Source of the DNA: Rostrohypoxylon terebratum
Lineage: Eukaryota > Ascomycota > Sordariomycetes > Xylariales > Hypoxylaceae
Length of the DNA stretch: 64,000 nucleotides
Assembly: GCA_022497145.1 (NCBI GenBank)
Contig: MU385950.1
Location: 1 to 64,000, forward strand
Direction of reading: 5' to 3'
Part shown: in pieces, positions 57,950 to 64,000 of the stretch
How positions within the stretch are numbered: position 1 is the stretch's first letter
How the letters are laid out: each line of letters starts with the position of its first letter
Notes under the pieces: generated by a model
What the model was told of the DNA's origin: nothing
What the model saw: the letters and a program-made list of their open reading frames with translations, nothing else
Databases searched by the model: none
Translations under genes and position numbers: made by a program

Positions 57950-59375
57950 CTATTCTGTCATATCTACCATGACCTTAATAACCAAATTACCCGCTTCGTC
58001 CTTCACTTTACCAGCTGTATCAAACGCCGTTGGTATACCGTTCAAGCCTTTCAGTCTGTGGGTGACGATTTTCTGGACATCGGGTAATAAGGGATTTCCG
58101 CTTGCGAGCAAGTCGAGAACTTTTCGGTACGTATTGGCGTATCGGAATACGCCGACCAAGTCAACTTCCTTGAGCGACGCGGCCGAGATAGGGAGTGTCT
58201 GAATTGGCGTGCCCATTCCGATGATCATGACTTTTCCGCCGGGTTGTGTGGACTGTTTCCGTTAGCATGGTAGCACAGCACCGGGGACGGATGGGGTAAA
58301 AAATAGGGGTCAAAATGAGGAAGTTAAGAAAAGGGGAAGGGGAGGTTTGGGGGTTTGTTACATATATAGCAGTCTGCATGCAGGACTCGACGCCCGTGCA
58401 CTCGAACGTAATAGCGACCTCGCCAATAGCCTCGCTCGCACCATTTACCTTCAATGCCTTCAATTTCTCGGCTACATCCTGGGCGTATGCTAGTTTATCG
58501 TCGATCGATTCCGGTCTGGGAGAGACAATTGGCACCGTAAATGGGACGTCGGCGAAACCGTTCTCTACGGCAAACTTGACGCGGTCCTCTAGAATATCTG
58601 CGATAATCACGGTCTTGGCTCCGGCTACCTTGCACACAGCTGCGCAAAGCAAGCCCACGGCTCCAGCACCCAACACTAACACCGTAGACCCTTGTTTTAT
58701 GCCCGATCTATCCTTGGCATGCATTGCGACTGATAGAGGCTCGACGATGGCGCCGTGTTCTAATGTGAGAGAATCGGGTAGCCTAGAGAAAGTATGAGAA
58801 CTCAAGTTCAAAGCCGTGACATCTTGGCAAGGAGAGAGGCTCTCAAGATTGCCTCTCAACAAGGATCAACATACTTATGACACCATCTTGCCGGGTGATT
58901 TATTCTCTCCTGTAAGGTCCCTTGCGCGTGTGGGAAAGCCTTGGCGGAGCTGCGGAAATTCATGCCACGGCAGATGTTATAACGTCCTTCGCGACAAAAG
59001 CCGCAATTTTCGCAGGGTAAGCCGACTTCGATAGCGACTCGGTCGCCGACCTTGAACGGCGACCCTGTAGGTGGGACAGCGACAACCACACCTGCGGACT
59101 CATGACCTAGAGTCAGAGGCTCTCGTACTTGAATCTGACCATTTCGAAAATGTCGGAAGTAGTGTAGGTCTGAACCGCAAAGACCCGTTGCTTGAACAGC
59201 TATCTGCACCTCGTCGGCTGAAGGTTCAGGTAGTGGTCGGACTTGCTATCGCAGTTGTTAGTCGATCATCTCATTACACATTTTCATCCATATATTTTTT
59301 TTTCAAATGGAGACTTACAATTCGGAGGTCCCCTGCAGCGTGAAGGACGGACGCCTTTACTTCGGTGGCGCTCAT
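57950..59375 (-). CDS. Zinc-dependent polyol dehydrogenase (sorbitol/xylitol dehydrogenase type)
   Basis: Exons 59375-59319, 59245-58875, 58782-58362 and 58252-57950 (383 aa), all in phase. It is a medium-chain dehydrogenase: catalytic-zinc Cys in ATGLCGSDLHY, GHESAGVV, structural-zinc cysteines in GLPCENCGFCREGRYNIC, and the family signature GMNFRSSAKAFPHAQGTLQE. LEHGAIVEPLSVAMHA follows. The Rossmann motif is VLGAGAVGLLCA, and C-terminal GVFRYANTY is typical of sorbitol/xylitol enzymes. It would oxidise polyols such as sorbitol, xylitol or L-arabinitol with NAD in the cytosol; which one cannot be settled from sequence. It lies about 1.1 kb from a divergently oriented KduD-like SDR, suggesting a sugar-catabolic neighbourhood. 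Confidence 0.92.
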
Positions 59376-60514
59376 GATGACTTGGTTCACTAAGAACTCA
59401 CTACAACATATATATGACTTCTCTACTCAAATTTTCGCTGGATTTGAAGGAATTAGAAATTGAAAACTTCTCATTGGAAAAAAAAAGTAATATTAAGAGA
59501 CGAAGAAACTAGAAGCAACATGTTGACTATAGCTATTTTGAACCGATGAGAGTACAGCTAGTTAGTGACTACGTACCTAACGTCACCCAAGGCTTTACCT
59601 AGGTAATTAGTTCCGGCCTCCGATAGGTATAATTATGAAAAAAGGAAATTGTCCAAGTCCATCACCTTCCATTAGATCTACACCAAATTGCGGGCACCAA
59701 CCATTTGTACATCTGCAGGTTCAACCCCTTTCACGACGGTCCACTGTGGGGAGAGGTTAGCCATCGATGGATAGGTTGAAATTGATGGCATCGTCGAATG
59801 GCGGCGAAGTAGGCTACCTAGACTCGGTAAAAATAGTCGTTTCTGGCCGGATGTCGAATGGGAGTTTAGGTGCAAATACCTATATTTTACCCCAACTCTC
59901 GTCTCCATCTACTCCGCCCTCGGATATCCTCAGCCCTTAGGTGAAAGGTTACCTAGGGTTGGGGTTGGGGTGGGGGTGATGGAATGAGATGAGGGGAAAC
60001 CGAGCTATCGCCGGTGGGGTTCATCATGAGACTAGAAAGAATCTTTCGGACTTTTCCAATGAACCAGCAATCGGCTTTATAGGCCTCATAGGCTTCGAAG
60101 AAACACTGAAATTTAAATCCGGTAGTTTCGGTTCATCCCCACTTTTCGCCGATTTTAGCCCAATTCATTGACCTAATCGTACTATGCCGGAATCACTTAC
60201 TAGATCCTAATCTTGTCCGTAAATGACTAGGAGTGTTGCGAGAAGCGCGTTAGATGGATTAGCTGGGTTGAGATCATCGATGGTATACGACTCCGAATGC
60301 GGAAATAGAAATAGAAGAATCGTCATATCCCACGTTGGATTGGAGGGGTAATCATTCGCATTTGTAGGAAACCTAATCGCGAACTGAATGGTGCATACCG
60401 GTCACATCGGTACTAAGCAAATTTCCAAGGTATTGCAGCAGATCGGAAAACATATTCCCAAGGTCTCCAATTCGAACAGCAGTATTCGAGCTTGGAAATT
60501 TGAAGTTGGGAGCT
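59376..60514. other. Divergent intergenic region polyol dehydrogenase / KduD-like SDR
   Basis: No gene recognised. It includes CTAGGTA words (59570-59605) and a G-rich telomere-like tract at 59954-59978. Confidence 0.5.
59954..59978 (+). repeat. Degenerate G-rich telomere-like tract
   Basis: AGGGTT followed by GGGGTT units and a GGGGTGGGGG end; only loosely telomeric. Confidence 0.5.
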
Positions 60515-61396
60515 ATGGCAGACTCACTATTCTCGCTTAAGGGCGAGACAGCCCTCATAACCGGCGGAACAAGAGGGATTGGTCAATCCGTAGCCATTGG
60601 GCTGGCTGAAGCGGGCGCCGACATCATACTAGTGCAGGTGTGCAAACCATAATTCACTCAACTCACACCTCATCCTCACTAGACAAACGGAAATCAAACA
60701 ACAAAGAAACCAAAAAAAACTAACTCCTCCAAACAGCGTTCCACAACATCAACGGAGACCAAAACCGCCGTCGAAGCCCTCGGCCGCAAAGCGTACATCT
60801 ACACGGCCGACCTATCCAACATCGATGAAGTAGCCGGGCTGGTGCCGCGGATCCTGGCCGACGGCCACACGATCCGGATCCTGGTCAACTGCGCGGGCAT
60901 CCAGATCCGGCACGCGCCGGAGGTGTTCCCGGACAGCGACTACCGGGCGGTGATGGGGGTGAACGCGGACGCGGTGTTCGCGTTGACGCGGGACGCGGGC
61001 GCGCACATGCTGACGCTGCCGCCGTCGGCCGTGACGGGGCGCAGGGGCAGCATCGTCAACTACGCGAGCCTGCTGTCGTTCCAGGGCGGGCTGAACGTGC
61101 CCGCGTACGCGGCTAGCAAGGGCGCCGTCATGCAGATGACGAAGGGGTTCGCGAACTCGTGGGCCGGCCGCGGCGTCAACGTCAACGCTATTGCTCCCGG
61201 CTACATCGCGACGGATATGAACGAGGCCCTGATCGCGGACCAGGAGCGCGCGGCGAGCATTAGTGCTAGGATACCGGCTGGCAGGTGGGGAGAGCCGGAT
61301 GATTTCAAGGGCAGCACCGTCTTCTTGGCGAGTAAAGCTGGCGCGTATGTGAGTGGGCATACGTTGGTTGTCGATGGTGGTTGGATGGGAAGGTGA
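60515..61396 (+). CDS. SDR resembling 2-deoxy-D-gluconate 3-dehydrogenase (KduD type)
   Basis: Exons 60515-60637 and 60737-61396 (260 aa) flank a 99-nt intron. Cofactor motif ALITGGTRGIGQ, ILVNCAGIQIRH (NNAG variant), catalytic Ser in IVNYAS, Tyr/Lys in YAASKGAV, and the C-terminal signature ARIPAGRWGEPDDFKGSTVF, then GGWMGR. This signature is shared with bacterial KduD and fungal 2-deoxy-D-gluconate 3-dehydrogenases, which oxidise 2-deoxygluconate or interconvert ketodeoxyuronates. Exon 2 has a very GC-rich body (60840-61260) with strong third-position G/C, unlike exon 1. It is convergent with the Ayg1-type hydrolase. Confidence 0.88.
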
Positions 61397-61697
61397 TGTG
61401 GGGGAGGAATAAAAAGGAAGAATTAAAGCAGGTGCCTAGAATTGGAATGTACCTGAGACGGATGGTAGAAATATACGATTTTTGCAAAAATTGACGGTAC
61501 ACTAATTCGCGATGAGAATTCAAAAGACTGTTGGTATTTTTTTTATTTGAGATACAAATTGAGCCGTTAACATCTCTCATAATCACCATAAAGATAACTC
61601 AAGTGATTGGTAGGTAGTTTTCCAGATTCCCAATTCCAAATGCACCAAAATGCAAACCATTCTACTCAGAAAACCTACGAATACATTTCATGAAACA
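61397..61697. other. Convergent intergenic region
   Basis: 301 bases, AT-rich, no feature recognised. Confidence 0.55.
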
Positions 61698-63010
61698 TCA
61701 CTTCGCAGCAGATGCCATAACCTGTTCCATCCAAGGATACACCGACGCGTTCGCCATCGGGTATCCCATATGCAGCGCGCCGGTGAAGAACCGGGCTTCC
61801 TTGGGGGATCCGTGCTCGAACAGCAGGATCGAGTCTTCGATCGGCATGAGGCCGTCATGCATACCCTACCTCACGCGTTAGTACCAAGCACACCACTACT
61901 GAAACACTTAGCAGGAGGAAAACTTACGTTAATGAGCAACAACCTCGTACTAGGCCGATCCAAAATCCCCGTCTCAAGCAACGAAAATTTGCTCTGCGCG
62001 CCAGCCAGGTATGCCTCGACATCGGTGCCGTACCCGTGTTTCATAGCCAGCGCGGGCGTGAGCAGGAACGGGTACTCGTGGCCGTCAGCACGACTAAGCC
62101 ACTCCCTGGCGAAGAAATGGTGCGTGCCGGCGCCGTGCGCGACGACGCCGACGAGCTGCTCGCGGTGCGTGTGCGCGGCGCGCACGGCGTAGTACCCGCC
62201 GCTGCTCAGGCCCCAGCACATGACGCTGCGCATGTCGAAGCGGCCGTCCTTCGCCATCCACGCGAACGCGCTGTCGAGCAGCCGGTCCGGCGACGCCGGG
62301 TCCGCCGAGTCGGCCGGGCAGTCGGCCGTGCCCGGGATCTCGAAGATGACGGCGGCCCACCCGCGCGATAAGAACTCGTCGCTCCTGGCTTTGTTGTCCG
62401 GGCGGTAGCCGTCGAGGCCCGTGAGCAGGATCACGGCGGGGTGTTTCTTGTGCGAGTCCGGGGGCACGCGCACGTACGCCGGGATGGTCGCACGGTCGCG
62501 GCCCTGCGCGGCGGTGTGCGGGATGTCGACTTCGAGCAGTGGGGAGGGTGACCATAGGGCGCCGGCTTTGCGGTAGATCGCCTTCTGCAGCTCCCACGCT
62601 TCCCACTTCACCGGGTCGCTGATGCTGGGGTAGCCGGTGACGTACGGGAAGCGCGCGATGCGCAGCAGACACGCGGCGCGCAGGTAGAGATCGGACGCCC
62701 TTTGATACCCGCTGTGGCCCATCGTCACGAGCTCGTCGGCATGTTTCTCGAGCGCCTGGGCCGCAGGCACGAAGGCGAGAGTGTATTCGGGCGAATTTCC
62801 GTCGTTGATATTCCGCTCGATCAGGTCCAAAAATATCGGCTCGAAGTCTTCGTAAGCGCCGTCGTGGAAAGGATACACAGATATACGGCACGGCATCTGC
62901 CACTTAGTCTCCCAGAGCGCTTGGATGCCAGCATGGTGGGGCATGCGCTTCTCGAAAGCCTCGGTGCCCATCAGCCACTGCTTAGGTGGAGGCCTAGCGT
63001 CCGGCGCCAT
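61698..63010 (-). CDS. Ayg1-type alpha/beta hydrolase (polyketide-shortening family)
   Basis: Exons 63010-61928 and 61865-61698 (416 aa), joined in phase 0 by a 62-nt intron (LLLIN then GMHDGLMPIEDS). Family text: ALWETKWQMPCRISVYPFHD, RFPYVTGYP, LTGLDGYRPDN, GTADCPADSADPASPDRLLD. The catalytic triad is visible: Ser in CWGLSSGGYYA, Asp in MHDGLMPIED, His in GALHMGYP. Ayg1 of Aspergillus fumigatus trims a heptaketide naphthopyrone to tetrahydroxynaphthalene for DHN-melanin; related enzymes serve other polyketides. No PKS is in this window, so its partner is elsewhere or it acts differently. The GC-rich coding body (62000-62700) leaves long spurious open frames on the other strand. Confidence 0.92.
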
Positions 63011-63067
63011 CTTGCCTCTCTCTTTCTTCTCCCCCTTTGCCCCTAACCCTTACCCGCAAGTAAGGGA

Positions 63068-63388
63068 TTAAGAAAAGTTGGAGACGACAGATCCGAAGCT
63101 GGATCTGGTGGACCGCGAGGATGGCGGCTCGTCGATTAGCGTGAAACCGCTATTTTGGGACTCGTCCTCTTCCTCGGAGGTGTATCCACTATGGCTTTGC
63201 TTCCGCTGTGATCCGAGTCGGGATAAGTGAATGCGTCCGTTGCGCTTACGTACCACGACACGGCGCGTAGTATACCAGTCCTTCTTCTCGCGGATCCTAT
63301 TTCCCGTTAGTATTCAGTTCCAGCGTTTTCTCATCAAATTGTTTTTTCTTTAGGGTTCTCAAGGGTCATAATCCAGAGGTGGGGGCAT
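63068..63388 (-). CDS. Small uncharacterised basic/Ser-rich protein, apparent donor-site lesion
   Basis: Probable exon 1 63388-63363 (starts MPPPLDYD) and exon 2 63296-63068. Exon 2 encodes IREKKDWYTTRRVVVRKRNG, then IHLSRLGSQRKQ, an acidic patch and a Ser-rich end (SFGSVVSNFS). The acceptor side is textbook (TACTAAC branch, AATAG). At the expected donor the sequence is TTGAGA rather than GTGAGA, while the phase fits exactly. Upstream, GTAAGG (about 63442) to TTACAG (about 63391) looks like a 5'-UTR intron ending just before the ATG. Family not recognised. It lies 57 bp upstream of the Ayg1-type gene on the same strand. Confidence 0.5.
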
Positions 63389-64000
63389 GCTGTAAGAAGG
63401 ATGCGGCGTGGCTGAATCATCCATTCGCGGATTATGCCCTTACTTGGAGCTAGTTGCTGATATGCAGAAACCTCCGTCACTTAACGGCGATGAGGATAGC
63501 TAACTTACTCTCGCTGAAGCAGAGCTATGTTGGTTCTGATGAGAGCGCTGCGAAGTTCCTGATCAACAGCTTGAACGGTGTCTTTCTGAGCCATTTTTTA
63601 TATAAGAGATCAAGGACAATGGGAGAGACCGTGTGTTCGGAAGCGTGGGAAAGTAACCGGTGGGGATGTCCGAGTGAGTCCGGATGCTTTGGTATGTACT
63701 ATGTATCTATAGGGACCTCGGGAGCTTTGGTACTTAGACAACAGGAGACGCTTGATAGGCAGTTAATATATATGACACGATGTGAATGTGAGGCGAAGGA
63801 AATAATGAATTGATAGTAATGCAAGTGAGATTGAATCGTAATGAATCGTCAGCGTTCCTGGGAGGTTTACCCGCATGTTTTCTTGAGGGCGGGAGTGAGG
63901 CACCTCGACCTTTATACTCGTCTATCTAGGCGAGCTAAAGGCAGCACCTACCGAAAGCATAGGTAGGTGCCCTTCTAAGGATTCATGTGTAGGTGGGTTG
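63389..64000. other. Window end, no gene recognised
   Basis: It contains a probable 5'-UTR intron of the preceding gene (about 63442-63391, minus strand), one 119-codon plus-strand frame without features, and TAGGTAGGTGC words near 63960. Confidence 0.45.

Noticed and set aside
62094..62903. 269-codon minus-strand frame within the Ayg1-type gene
   Set aside because: Arg/Pro/Ala-rich shadow caused by the GC-rich body of the real gene in another frame.

Overview
The window is nuclear DNA of a filamentous ascomycete (Pezizomycotina, probably Sordariomycetes; my guess is Xylariales-like). The reasons are short spliceosomal introns of about 47-190 nt with GTAAGT-like donors and CTAAC branch points, single genes for ZUO1, MZM1, SLT11/ECM2 and SED5 orthologues, a HET-domain gene, interstitial TTAGGG repeats, and intergenic DNA peppered with CCTAGGTA/TAGGTACC words. 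Exon structures were worked out by hand from splice signals plus reading frame, so coordinates are models, not transcript evidence.

Layout. 1-15 kb: a C2H2-type fungal protein, a secreted M64 metallopeptidase, a secreted S28 serine peptidase, and an F-box gene carrying a frameshift and an in-frame stop. 15-20 kb: a conserved housekeeping block (ZUO1 ribosome-associated J-protein, MZM1 LYR complex III assembly factor, SLT11 splicing factor). 20-22 kb: an intact DHA1-type MFS transporter. 23.5-40 kb: a decayed metabolic cluster made of a DHA2-type MFS transporter, a small membrane protein, an EthD-domain protein, a thioester-reductase domain relic, a Zn2Cys6 regulator, an AtuA/DUF4387 protein, an SDR, and a transketolase-SDR chimera with a nonsense codon. 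41.8-63.4 kb: SED5, an aldo-keto reductase, a HET protein, a CE1-type esterase, a tyrosinase, a KP4-like secreted protein, a polyol dehydrogenase, a KduD-like SDR, an Ayg1-type hydrolase, and a small uncharacterised gene.

The most striking feature lies at 23.7-29.3 kb. Three solo LTRs of one retrotransposon family each sit inside a different gene. Each is bounded by a perfect 5-bp target duplication (CTCGG, GGATG, GTTGA). Removing the LTR and one duplication copy restores an open frame in all three cases. The LTRs share their R/U5-like half. Their U3-like halves carry different short-repeat cassettes, each framed by an inverted repeat with a different word. A second theme is interstitial telomeric repeats, twice arranged as facing inverted pairs (37.16 and 48.33 kb).

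The mixture of intact, broken and chimeric genes between 23 and 40 kb suggests a biosynthetic or catabolic cluster caught in decay, with its regulator, EthD protein, SDR and AtuA-like gene still open.
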